DNA of 64,000 bases from Chloroflexus sp. Y-396-1 (GTDB lineage Bacteria; Chloroflexota; Chloroflexia; Chloroflexales; Chloroflexaceae): positions 3,758,633 through 3,822,632 of the forward strand of contig NZ_KI911784.1 of NCBI RefSeq assembly GCF_000516515.1. The letters are read 5' to 3'. The notes beneath the pieces are model-generated. The model saw only the letters and a list, made by a program, of their open reading frames with translations, was not told where the DNA came from and did no database searches. Both the position numbers and the translations under genes were made by a program. Each line of letters starts with the position of its first letter. The first letter of the stretch is position 1. Positions 35,807 through 42,715 of the stretch are shown piece by piece.

Positions 35807-37060
35807 ATGGACTTGACGGCAAACTACGATATGTTTCTCGGCCCCGAACACGAGATGCTGCGCCAGACCGTGCGTAACTTCGCCGAACGGGAAGTAGCGC
35901 CATATATCCGCGAGTGGGATCGAAGCGGCGCAAAGGCGGAAGGGCCAGAGGATCGACCGTATCTGCGTCCGGTTTTGAAACGGATGGGAGAGCTGGGTTT
36001 TCTCGGTATCTGCATTCCGCAGCGCTACGGCGGGGCCGGCATGGATTATCTGGCGCTTGCCGTGGTGTGCGAGGAGCTTGAGCGCGTTGATAGCTTTCTG
36101 CGTGTAGTGATGAGTGTGCATACCGGGCTAAACTCACTCTCGATTTTCCAGTGGGGAACGGAAGAGCAAAAACAACGCTTTCTGGTACCGCAGGCGCGCG
36201 GTGAGAAGCTGGCTGCATACTGTCTCACTGAACCCAATAGCGGTACCGATGCCGCAGCGATGCAAGCAACCGCTCGCCGTGAAGGTGATGAATATGTCCT
36301 TAATGGTGAGAAGATTTGGATCAGCCTTGCCGATCTGGCCGATAACTTTCTGGTGTTTGCCAAGACAGATCCCAGCGCCGGGCCACGCGGCATTACTGCC
36401 TTTATCGTCGAGCGCTCTATGCCCGGTGTTCGTAGCTACCCCATTCACGGCAAATTGGGAGTACGCGCTGGCAATACCGGGGGCGTTGTCTTCAACGATG
36501 TACGGGTACCGCTCTCGCACCGGTTGGGCGAAGAGGGAGAAGGCTTTAAGATCGCGATGGCTGCGCTCGACAACGGACGCTATACCGTTGCGGCTGGTGC
36601 AACCGGTTTGATTCAGGCCAGCCTTGAGGCGAGTATTCGCTATGCCCGCGAACGACAAACGTTTGGCGTTCCCATTGCCGAACATCAACTTGTGAAGCGT
36701 ATGATCAGCCATATGGTGCGCAAACTCGATACGTCGCGGCTCCTTGTGTACCGAGCAGGCTGGATGAAGAATAAAGGTATTCGCAACACCCGTGAGACAA
36801 CATTAGCCAAGTGGCATGCAACTGTAAGTAGCTTTGAAGCTGCCGATGATGCCATTCAGATTCACGGTGCATACGGATACGCCGATGAGTATCCGGTTGA
36901 GCGGTATTTGCGCAATGCACGCGGTGCGATTATCTACGAAGGTACTCGTGAATTGCAAGAGTTGTTACAGGCCGATTTTGTGATGGGCTACCGCAAATAT
37001 CCGAAGCTACGCTGTGAACTGCCAGCGTATGATCCGGATTTCTGGGAAAGTGATGGTTGA
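35807..37060 (+). CDS. Acyl-CoA dehydrogenase (glutaryl-CoA dehydrogenase-like length)
   Basis: A 417-residue FAD-linked acyl-CoA dehydrogenase. 'GICIPQRYGGAGMDYLALAV' and 'AYCLTEPNSGTDAAAMQATA' are classic N-terminal and FAD-loop motifs; 'IQIHGAYGYADEYPVERYLR' and 'IIYEGTRELQ' form the C-terminal signature, with the Glu of 'YEGT' as predicted catalytic base. It oxidises an acyl-CoA thioester to the enoyl-CoA, passing electrons to ETF. Substrate chain length cannot be told. AAAGGAG precedes the ATG at 35807, ruling out the in-frame TTG further upstream. It stands alone between two long gaps. Confidence 0.92.
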   Translation: MDLTANYDMFLGPEHEMLRQTVRNFAEREVAPYIREWDRSGAKAEGPEDRPYLRPVLKRMGELGFLGICIPQRYGGAGMDYLALAVVCEELERVDSFLRVVMSVHTGLNSLSIFQWGTEEQKQRFLVPQARGEKLAAYCLTEPNSGTDAAAMQATARREGDEYVLNGEKIWISLADLADNFLVFAKTDPSAGPRGITAFIVERSMPGVRSYPIHGKLGVRAGNTGGVVFNDVRVPLSHRLGEEGEGFKIAMAALDNGRYTVAAGATGLIQASLEASIRYARERQTFGVPIAEHQLVKRMISHMVRKLDTSRLLVYRAGWMKNKGIRNTRETTLAKWHATVSSFEAADDAIQIHGAYGYADEYPVERYLRNARGAIIYEGTRELQELLQADFVMGYRKYPKLRCELPAYDPDFWESDG

Positions 37061-37173
37061 TGTTGCTGCTTTCAGCCCTTGGCTGATTGGGATGAACCAG
37101 GCATCTTCCTGCCATCATCGGGTAATATCAAGCACCTATCCGAAATCTCTCATCGCAGCAGAAGAATGGTCGG

Positions 37174-37192
37174 GGCGCAGCGTCGCTGCGCC
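37174..37192. repeat. Short GC-rich palindrome (family 1)
   Basis: GGCGCAGCG and CGCTGCGCC pair perfectly around a single T. The sequence is closely related to the hairpin at 41467-41497. Confidence 0.6.
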
Positions 37193-37413
37193 GGGAAAGA
37201 GGGTGGCGGGATACGTCTGATGGTAGCGTTGCGGGGTGAGCAGCGTGGGAATGGTCGATACGCCGAGTGGCGGGTACTAATCGGGGTGAGGCGCCCCCTC
37301 GTCCCGACAGGTGTCCACGGCGATGGTCACGGAGCGCCTATCCGACATACCCTGTTGCAGCAACAGATCGGTTCGGGCGTAGCATCGCCGTGCCCGTACA
37401 TTGGGAGGTATTT

Positions 37414-37436
37414 GGGGCGAGGCACCGCCTCGCCCC
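37414..37436. repeat. Short GC-rich palindrome (family 1)
   Basis: GGGGCGAGGC and GCCTCGCCCC form a perfect 10-bp stem around ACC. It ends 38 bases before the kinase start codon. Confidence 0.6.
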
Positions 37437-37474
37437 TATTGACTCGTTCAACATTTGAAAGCAGGTCTTGCGCG

Positions 37475-38431
37475 ATGATAGAACATAACGGTCCGAGCGA
37501 ACGATCGCCATTCCTCATCATTACACCTAATCCAGCAATTGATCGGATACTGGTTGTTCCCGCACTTCAGATTGGCAAAGCGCAACGGGTACAAGAATCT
37601 CGGATCGCTGCTGGTGGCAAAGGATTGAATGCCGGCAGAGCAATGAAGGCTCTCGGTGTTACCGCATCGATCCTGGCCCCGCTCGGTGGCTTTACCGGTC
37701 AACAGGTAACACACCTGGCCCGGCGTGAGGGTTTAGCGCTCAGTGACGTTCCTATCGGCGATGAGACACGAGTTTGTACGCTGGTCGTCGATCTGACCAC
37801 TCAACACGTCACCGTCCTCAACGAAATCGGGCCACAGCTCACCGATGCAGAATGGGCAGCGTTTCGGCAAGCGATCCTCGACCATCCGGCGACGTGGCAT
37901 CTCTTTTGTGGTAGCTTCCCGCCGGGGATCGAACCGTCAACTCTGGCAACGCTGATCAGGGCGTTGCGTGTGCAAGGAAAACGGGTACTGATCGATACTA
38001 GTGGTGCGACACTGGCAATGGCAATTACCGCTCAGCCGGATGTTGTCAAAGTCAATGGTGAAGAGTTAGGAGGTCTGCTCGGCGACCCCATTAACGACGA
38101 ACACACCGCCTGTCAGGCGGCAATCCGTCTTCATCGAGAAGGGATCGGGCAGGTAATTGTTACGCTTGGCGCCGACGGTGCGATCGGCGTCAATCGAACA
38201 ACAGTTGTCAAAGCCACTCCACCAGCAGTACCGGTTCAAAACCCGGTTGGTTGCGGAGACTCATTTTTTGCCGGTTTGGCTATCGCGCTTGAACGCGGGC
38301 AACCACTTGCTACGGCACTCCGGCTGGCTACCGCTTGTGGCGCAGCCGATGCCCAAACGCTGGCTCCCGGCCACATCGACGACGCTACCGTCAACGCACT
38401 TGCCGAACGGGTGCACTTACGCTACTGGTGA
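37475..38431 (+). CDS. PfkB-family sugar-phosphate kinase (1-phosphofructokinase/tagatose-6-phosphate kinase type)
   Basis: A 318-residue ribokinase-fold enzyme. 'IITPNPAIDRILVVPALQIG' and 'AAGGKGLNAGRAMKALG' are the N-terminal signature of the LacC/FruK/PfkB group; 'NPVGCGDSFFAGLAIALERG' contains the catalytic Asp. The usual GAGD reads GCGD here. It phosphorylates a hexose phosphate with ATP; the exact sugar is not readable. The ATG at 37475 begins the family homology, while the open frame continues upstream through repeat DNA. Its last 10 bases overlap the end of the convergent small gene at 38422. Confidence 0.88.
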   Translation: MIEHNGPSERSPFLIITPNPAIDRILVVPALQIGKAQRVQESRIAAGGKGLNAGRAMKALGVTASILAPLGGFTGQQVTHLARREGLALSDVPIGDETRVCTLVVDLTTQHVTVLNEIGPQLTDAEWAAFRQAILDHPATWHLFCGSFPPGIEPSTLATLIRALRVQGKRVLIDTSGATLAMAITAQPDVVKVNGEELGGLLGDPINDEHTACQAAIRLHREGIGQVIVTLGADGAIGVNRTTVVKATPPAVPVQNPVGCGDSFFAGLAIALERGQPLATALRLATACGAADAQTLAPGHIDDATVNALAERVHLRYW

Positions 38432-38745
38432 ACTTCAGCCGGTTGGGGTGGTGAGGCATCGATCAGACGCGCTAACTGCCGCATTTGATCAGCATTCAGA
38501 TATGCACTCCGTTGTCCAGAGACCGTATAAAAGGCTAGATCACCGGAAGCGCCAAGGATGAGACGGTACGATCCCAGCTCACGAATCCGCTTCTGCATCG
38601 AACCGAGCAGTTCGCGTAGTACAGCTACCTCATCAGCATTCAGCACCACAGCATCGTAGCCACGGATTAGATGGTGTAACACCAACGCCGGTGTCGCTTC
38701 AGGATGGTACGCTGCCTCAAATTCACCGATCAGCGCGATCCGCAT
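38422..38745 (-). CDS. Small protein of unknown function
   Basis: A 107-residue protein starting 'MRIALIGEFEAAYHPEATPA' with the look of a small alpha/beta domain; I recognise no family. The ATG at 38745 is preceded by a purine-rich GAGGCAGAGG site. It overlaps the end of the methyltransferase gene by 23 bases and the end of the convergent pfkB gene by 10, so its reading frame is tightly packed. It is probably translated together with the methyltransferase, and may act with it. Confidence 0.7.
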   Translation of the reverse strand: MRIALIGEFEAAYHPEATPALVLHHLIRGYDAVVLNADEVAVLRELLGSMQKRIRELGSYRLILGASGDLAFYTVSGQRSAYLNADQMRQLARLIDASPPQPAEVHQ

Positions 38746-39538
38746 CCTCTGCCTCCCTCGCGACCGGTCGGTCGCGAACTGCAATGACCACCTGCCAGAT
38801 ACTCGTCTCATCGAACGGAACTGGCGGCAAGCTTGTATCGCCAAATACACTGAGCGGGCGTAGTCCGGCAGTGCGTAGCATCGCCGTCAATTCCGGAAAA
38901 CCGTACAGCCGAATCTGGTCGCCTGGATGGGTTACATCAATGCCACGACTGACATCAACATAGCGGTAATCAATTTCAAGCACTGCCCGGCGCGGGTCAA
39001 AGCGGGCTTCGCGTAAAACGAAACCACTTCCAACCGGATACCAGCCACTCCGGAAGTCATGGAGGTATCGACTAATCTGGTAGGGATTAAGACACTGTAG
39101 CAGAAGTTTGCCACCGGGAACCAGGGCACGAGCAATACCATTTAAGACAGCCTGATTTGTCTCATCGTCGAAAAAGCCAAGACTGCTGTTCATCAACAAA
39201 ACGGCATCAAAGCGCTCGTGGTAGGGTAAACAGCGCATATCACCGGTGACAAACTCAACATTCAACCCTCGTTCGGTTGCTGCTGCACGAGCGTGGGCAA
39301 TGACCGCCTCAACAGCATCAAGTCCAACCACCGTCCAGCCACGTTCTGCCAGCACCAGACTATGCCGTCCGCCGCCACACGCCAGATCAAGGATCGTCTC
39401 AACGCCCCGTAAGCTAAGTGCGTTGATCATAAAATCAACTTCACGGTGGGTTAGCTCATCGGCGTATTGCCGATAATGAGCAAATTCATAAACCTGGAAT
39501 AACTCTTCCCACCACTCACGCGAAGCCTGTTCAGGCAT
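38723..39538 (-). CDS. SAM-dependent methyltransferase (class I)
   Basis: A 271-residue Rossmann methyltransferase. Motif I is 'TILDLACGGGRHSLVLAERG' (about 49-68), followed by 'VVGLDAVEAVIAHARAAATE' (motif II) and 'FDAVLLMNSSLGFF' (motif IV). The substrate is unknown. CAGGAG precedes the ATG at 39538, which is preferred to a GTG one codon upstream. Downstream it overlaps the small gene at 38422-38745; upstream an SDR gene ends 18 bases away on the same strand, so the three are likely one transcript. Confidence 0.85.
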   Translation of the reverse strand: MPEQASREWWEELFQVYEFAHYRQYADELTHREVDFMINALSLRGVETILDLACGGGRHSLVLAERGWTVVGLDAVEAVIAHARAAATERGLNVEFVTGDMRCLPYHERFDAVLLMNSSLGFFDDETNQAVLNGIARALVPGGKLLLQCLNPYQISRYLHDFRSGWYPVGSGFVLREARFDPRRAVLEIDYRYVDVSRGIDVTHPGDQIRLYGFPELTAMLRTAGLRPLSVFGDTSLPPVPFDETSIWQVVIAVRDRPVAREAEDADRADR

Positions 39539-39556
39539 CACAAACTCCTGATCCGC

Positions 39557-40276
39557 TTACAGATCGATGGTGCGCGGCATAATTGGCAATTCATCAACGC
39601 GCAGACTGGGCGGCAGGGTACATACCCAGAGCAATGCCTGCGCCACATCATCAACCGTCATCAGACGCTTACGCAAATCTTCAGCCGGGTTTAGCGGTGC
39701 AATATCGGCGTTGATCATCCCAGAGTATACTGTTGTCACGAAGACATTGTACGGGCGTAACTCTTGTGCCAAGGCTTGTGACAGGCCCGATAACGCGAAC
39801 TTGGCGGCGCAAAACGGTGCAATGTTCGCCACGCCCACCTTTCCAACCCGTGAGCCGAGGTTAACAATGGTACCACTCCGCTGACGCTTCATATACGGTA
39901 CCACTGCCCGCATCAAATAAAATACGCCGTTAAGATTGGTATTCATAACCTCTTGCCACTCGGCGTCGGTAAATTGCTCGAGCGGCGCAATCTTCTCGAT
40001 ATTGCCAGCACAGTTTAACAAGATATCGACTCGCCCCAGCATCTGGACGGTCGTGTCCACCAGATATTGGACCTGTGATGAGACCGTAATGTCGGTTGAA
40101 ATTGCGAAAGCGTTGTGGCCCTCGGTTGTGATCATGCTGACCAAATGTTCAAGCCGTTCACGTCGCCGGGCAGCGACCACGACCGTCGCTCCTTCGCGAG
40201 CGAAGAGCCGGGCAGCGGCGTAACCAACCCCACTAGAAGCACCGGTAATAATTGCAACTCGTCCTCTTAACTTCAT
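39557..40276 (-). CDS. Short-chain dehydrogenase/reductase-family protein lacking the catalytic tyrosine
   Basis: A 239-residue SDR. The cofactor motif 'IITGASSGVGYAAARLFARE' is intact, as are 'NCAG' (about 88-91), the Asn in 'NTNLNGVFYL' and the catalytic-position Ser in 'VNLGSRVGKVG'. Where the family has Y-x-x-x-K, this protein reads 'PFCAAKFAL': the codon is TTT (Phe) rather than TAT (Tyr), with the Lys kept. Such a change normally abolishes redox activity, so it may be a non-catalytic NAD(P)-binding protein or use a different residue. It is the first gene of a probable minus-strand operon with the methyltransferase and the small protein. Confidence 0.85.
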   Translation of the reverse strand: MKLRGRVAIITGASSGVGYAAARLFAREGATVVVAARRRERLEHLVSMITTEGHNAFAISTDITVSSQVQYLVDTTVQMLGRVDILLNCAGNIEKIAPLEQFTDAEWQEVMNTNLNGVFYLMRAVVPYMKRQRSGTIVNLGSRVGKVGVANIAPFCAAKFALSGLSQALAQELRPYNVFVTTVYSGMINADIAPLNPAEDLRKRLMTVDDVAQALLWVCTLPPSLRVDELPIMPRTIDL

Positions 40277-40789
40277 GACATTCTCTCCGAATATTGCTGG
40301 AAATCATGGCTTCATAGATATTATACCTGAAGAATAAAATAAAATCGGCGCTGATGAAGGGACGGTCGGCGTTTGCAAAGTTTTCATCGTTTGGACCGAA
40401 CGGTTACCGATGGCCCCCGACCCATGCGCTTGCCTGGGCGCGCAGGTCTCTGGTCTGGGTCTTGCAGTAACATGGCAAGAAACCATCGTGTGTCGCATGA
40501 GGATGCCATCATCCCCCAGGCCCTCGCAAGGCGAGGTCGGGGAAACCTTCCCTTACCATACGGTGACGAGCATGATCGGTGGGACAACCAGAGGTTTGCC
40601 GCAGATGACCGCCGCATCGTCCGTATCAATCGGGCCAACCTATACCAGGACGGTTGAACAGCAGCCTGAACAGGTTTCACCGCTCACGCCAAGCGCGGGC
40701 TAGCAGCTCGCGCTTCCGGGTCATAGGAGCATTCTCAGAGCTTTCTAAGGCAGGCTTGGTTATACTCTGGTAGAATCATTGTGCTACTA
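40277..40789. other. Intergenic region with repeat fragments
   Basis: Apart from a family 2 repeat fragment (40695-40720) and a possible inverted partial copy near 40424-40445, nothing gene-like is visible. Small overlapping open frames on both strands have no recognisable features. Confidence 0.5.
40695..40720. repeat. Dispersed intergenic repeat, family 2, fragment C
   Basis: GCGGGCTAGCAGCTCGCGC followed by TTCCGGG matches the middle block of the repeats at 28555-28628 and 41546-41571, with a degraded stem. Confidence 0.45.
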
Positions 40790-40818
40790 TTGCGTTAGTG
40801 TGCGAGAGATGGTATAAC
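40790..40818 (+). promoter_or_regulatory. Sigma-70-like promoter for the HD-domain gene
   Basis: TTGCGT (40790-40795) and TATAAC (40813-40818) are separated by 17 bases, giving an expected start about 28 bases before the ATG at 40853. Confidence 0.5.
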
Positions 40819-40852
40819 ATAACAGGTAACAACATACAGGAAAAGGGTCGCG

Positions 40853-41422
40853 ATGTACTGGGAAACCATCACTGATCTGTTACACCACCCACGAGTTATC
40901 GAGACACGTTACCATATGCACCACAGTGTTCCCAAGCATGATCATCTTATGCGTTCGGTACACTTCTCGTACTATCTGGCACCATTTTTTGGCGCCGATC
41001 AGGTAACGTGTGTTCGTGCTGCCCTCTTACACGACCTCGACTCGCGTTATGGTACCTTGACCACTCATGGCGCCATTGCGGCACGGGTAGCTGCTGAGCT
41101 GGGCGAGCCGGAAGCAGTTTCGGCAGCTATCATTAGCCACATGTACCCCTTTGGCCCGCGTCCAACCACTCGTGAAGGGTGGGTATTAGCGGTAGCCGAC
41201 AAATTGGCTTCACTGGCCGATCTGAGTGCATTTATCGGTGGGTTGTTCTCTGGACGGAGTCTCCATATTCGCCGCCAGCTCTGCAAGAGTGACCCCTTTT
41301 ACGCCTCGCGCCGTGCCCGACGACGGCACCGCCGTCTGATCAGTTCACTCTGGCGGCGACTGGGCCGCAAGGGCCTTAGCTGGTGGCGTTTCGATGGTCG
41401 TGAAACGGTAGGGCGGGTTTAG
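40853..41422 (+). CDS. HD-domain protein (putative metal-dependent phosphohydrolase)
   Basis: A 189-residue protein. 'HHSVPKHDHLMRSVHFSYYL' contains the first metal-binding His and 'AALLHDLDSRYG' the HD pair (60-61); 'ISHMYPFGPRPTTREGWVLA' followed by 'ADKLASLADL' provides the later His and Asp. This is the YfbR/uncharacterised HD type, with a nucleotide or similar phosphate ester as probable substrate. The C-terminus is strongly basic ('RRARRRHRRLISSLWRRLGR'), so it may touch nucleic acid or membrane. Confidence 0.8.
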   Translation: MYWETITDLLHHPRVIETRYHMHHSVPKHDHLMRSVHFSYYLAPFFGADQVTCVRAALLHDLDSRYGTLTTHGAIAARVAAELGEPEAVSAAIISHMYPFGPRPTTREGWVLAVADKLASLADLSAFIGGLFSGRSLHIRRQLCKSDPFYASRRARRRHRRLISSLWRRLGRKGLSWWRFDGRETVGRV

Positions 41423-41466
41423 AGTTCGTGGTTGGATACAGCTATCAGAGGTCACGATGGGGGGTT

Positions 41467-41497
41467 GGTAGGGGCGCAGCGGTGCTGTGCCCCTACC
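41467..41497. repeat. Long GC-rich hairpin (family 1)
   Basis: GGTAGGGGCGCAGC and GCTGTGCCCCTACC pair over 14 positions, one a G-T pair, around GGT. Part of it is repeated in the direct duplication at 41573. Confidence 0.6.
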
Positions 41498-41634
41498 ACA
41501 TTACGACATAGTGGCGATGAGGGGATGGGTATGGCGCTGTGCAATGCGGGCCAGTGGCCCGCGCACCCAGGCGGCGCAGCGGTGCTGTGCCCCTACCACA
41601 TTATGACATAGTGGCGATGTGGGGATGGGTACGG
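41473..41634. repeat. 62-bp direct repeat separated by 38 bp
   Basis: Positions 41473-41534 and 41573-41634 are near-identical (three differences) with a period of exactly 100 bases. The 38-base interval contains a family 2 palindrome (41546-41571). This looks like a local tandem duplication of repeat-bearing intergenic DNA. Confidence 0.75.
41546..41571. repeat. Dispersed intergenic repeat, family 2, fragment D
   Basis: GCGGGCC and GGCCCGC form a perfect 7-bp stem around AGT, followed by GCACCCAGG, matching the middle block of copies A and B. Confidence 0.55.
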
Positions 41635-41777
41635 GTAGATGGATAACAACGTGATGGCGGGGTTACATCCACATGATTCAGCGAACAGGTTTAGAACCCC
41701 CGTTCGGTGTGGTGAGGGATAGCCGGTATGTAGATGTGATAGATGTCTCACCGCTGCACATCCCGATGCAAAACCTG

Positions 41778-41786
41778 TGTTATAAT
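41778..41786 (+). promoter_or_regulatory. Extended -10 promoter of the cobalamin operon
   Basis: TGTTATAAT is a consensus extended -10. The expected transcription start (about 41793) is about 30 bases ahead of the riboswitch core. Confidence 0.55.
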
Positions 41787-41824
41787 CACTGTACCATTGC
41801 ACACTACCAATTTACCATCATCGC

Positions 41825-41960
41825 GGTGACCCGTAGGCCCGGATGCCAGGGCGTAAAGGTGGAAGCTGGTGAGAGTCCAGCGCTGTGCCGCAACTGTAAC
41901 CGGCTACTACAAGCCGGAAGCCAGGACGCCTGCCGCGATAGAGTGTTCGTTCAGCCCTTC
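41825..41960 (+). promoter_or_regulatory. Cobalamin riboswitch (aptamer)
   Basis: The conserved B12-element blocks are in order: AAGGTGGAAGCTGGTGAGAG, then TCC, GCTGTGCCGCAACTGTAAC (41882-41900), and the closing box GCCAGGACGCCTGCC (41920-41934). It lies directly before the cobalamin operon and should shut it down when adenosylcobalamin is plentiful. The outer boundaries are approximate. Confidence 0.9.
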
Positions 41961-41982
41961 TCGAGCTAAGGAGGATGAACGA
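41947..41982 (+). promoter_or_regulatory. Riboswitch expression-platform hairpin containing an AAGGAGG site
   Basis: TCGTTCA (41947-41953) pairs perfectly with TGAACGA (41976-41982); inside, CCTT can pair with AAGG around CTCGAGCT. A perfect ribosome-binding sequence AAGGAGG (41968-41974) and an ATG (41975) are buried in it. The ATG opens a 15-codon frame ending at TAG 42020. The hairpin may be the one whose loop docks on the aptamer. Confidence 0.55.
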
Positions 41983-42022
41983 GGCCTGCATGAGGTTATC
42001 ATGCGGCGTCATCGTTTCATAG

Positions 42023-42051
42023 CCCCGACCGAGAAGGTCGGGGTTTTTGTT
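42023..42051 (+). terminator. Intrinsic terminator of the cobalamin riboswitch
   Basis: CCCCGACC (42023-42030) and GGTCGGGG (42036-42043) form a perfect 8-bp stem with loop GAGAA, followed by TTTTTGTTT. It sits between aptamer and first gene, so premature termination is the likely mode of control. Confidence 0.85.
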
Positions 42052-42076
42052 TATATGTCAACAGAAGGAGACGGTC

Positions 42077-42685
42077 GTGTCTGAGGAGACAACTGCACCG
42101 ATTGGGCCGGGGTCGTCGCCCGAAGCAGCGGCCCGCCGCAAGGCGGTGAGAGCGAGCCATGCACCGAAAGGGTTGGTCATTGTCAATACCGGTGAAGGGA
42201 AAGGGAAGACAACCGCTGCCCTGGGTATTCTGCTGCGGGCCTGGGGGAGAAATATGCGCGTCGGTGGTGTGCAGTTTATCAAGCACGAGCAGGCAAAGTT
42301 TGGTGAGTTGCGGGCGCTTGAACGAATGGGGATTACACTAACACCACTCGGTGATGGTTTTACCTGGACCAGCCGGAATCTCGACGAGACCCAAGCCCGT
42401 GCATTGCATGGCTGGGAAGTGGCCAAACAACAGATCACTAGTGGCAATTTCGATGTGTTCTTGCTTGATGAGTTTACGTATGTGATGCACTACGGTTGGC
42501 TGCCGGCGACTGAAGTTGTCTCGTGGCTCCGTGCGAACAAACCGCCGATGTTACATCTGATCATTACCGGTCGCTATGCGCCGGCCGAATTGATCGAGTA
42601 TGCCGATCTGGTCACGGAAATGCGTGAAGTAAAGCATCCGTTCCGCGATCAAGGGATTCGCGCCCAGCCAGGGATCGAGTATTGA
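42077..42685 (+). CDS. cobO: Cob(I)yrinic acid a,c-diamide adenosyltransferase
   Basis: A 202-residue CobA/CobO/BtuR-type enzyme that transfers the adenosyl group of ATP to the cobalt of reduced corrinoids. The P-loop '[20 protein letters not shown]' (about 37-56) and the acidic motif '[17 protein letters not shown]' are family hallmarks; the C-terminal '[11 protein letters not shown]' is also conserved. It starts with GTG at 42077, seven bases after AAGGAG; an upstream in-frame TTG lies inside the terminator. It is the first gene after the riboswitch. Confidence 0.93.
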   Translation: MSEETTAPIGPGSSPEAAARRKAVRASHAPKGLVIVNTGEGKGKTTAALGILLRAWGRNMRVGGVQFIKHEQAKFGELRALERMGITLTPLGDGFTWTSRNLDETQARALHGWEVAKQQITSGNFDVFLLDEFTYVMHYGWLPATEVVSWLRANKPPMLHLIITGRYAPAELIEYADLVTEMREVKHPFRDQGIRAQPGIEY

Positions 42686-42715
42686 CGGCTCTCTAAGCCG
42701 GTACACGGGGGACAC

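Larger units (their letters stand above)
37061..37474. other. Intergenic region rich in palindromes
   Basis: This 414-base gap holds two GC-rich perfect hairpins (37174-37192, 37414-37436) and two short matches to the CCTATCCGA core of the IS5-like element ends (37132-37145 and 37336-37345). A 12-mer CGATGGTCACGG (37321-37332) also occurs at 8320-8331, next to that element. I see no gene. Confidence 0.55.

Noticed and set aside
37079-37474. Longer N-terminus for the PfkB-family kinase
   Set aside because: The frame is open, but it runs through palindromic repeats and has no family similarity; homology starts at 37475.
38755-38780. Second operator for the MFS-associated TetR protein
   Set aside because: The ACCGGTCGGT match lies inside the coding end of the methyltransferase, far from any promoter, and lacks the full 14-bp palindrome.
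41473-41634. Start of a CRISPR array
   Set aside because: Only two copies of a 62-bp unit exist, the interval carries a dispersed palindrome rather than a spacer, and no cas gene is near.
42047-42076. TTG start for cobO inside the terminator
   Set aside because: The site lies in the T-run of the terminator, while GTG 42077 has AAGGAG at ideal spacing.
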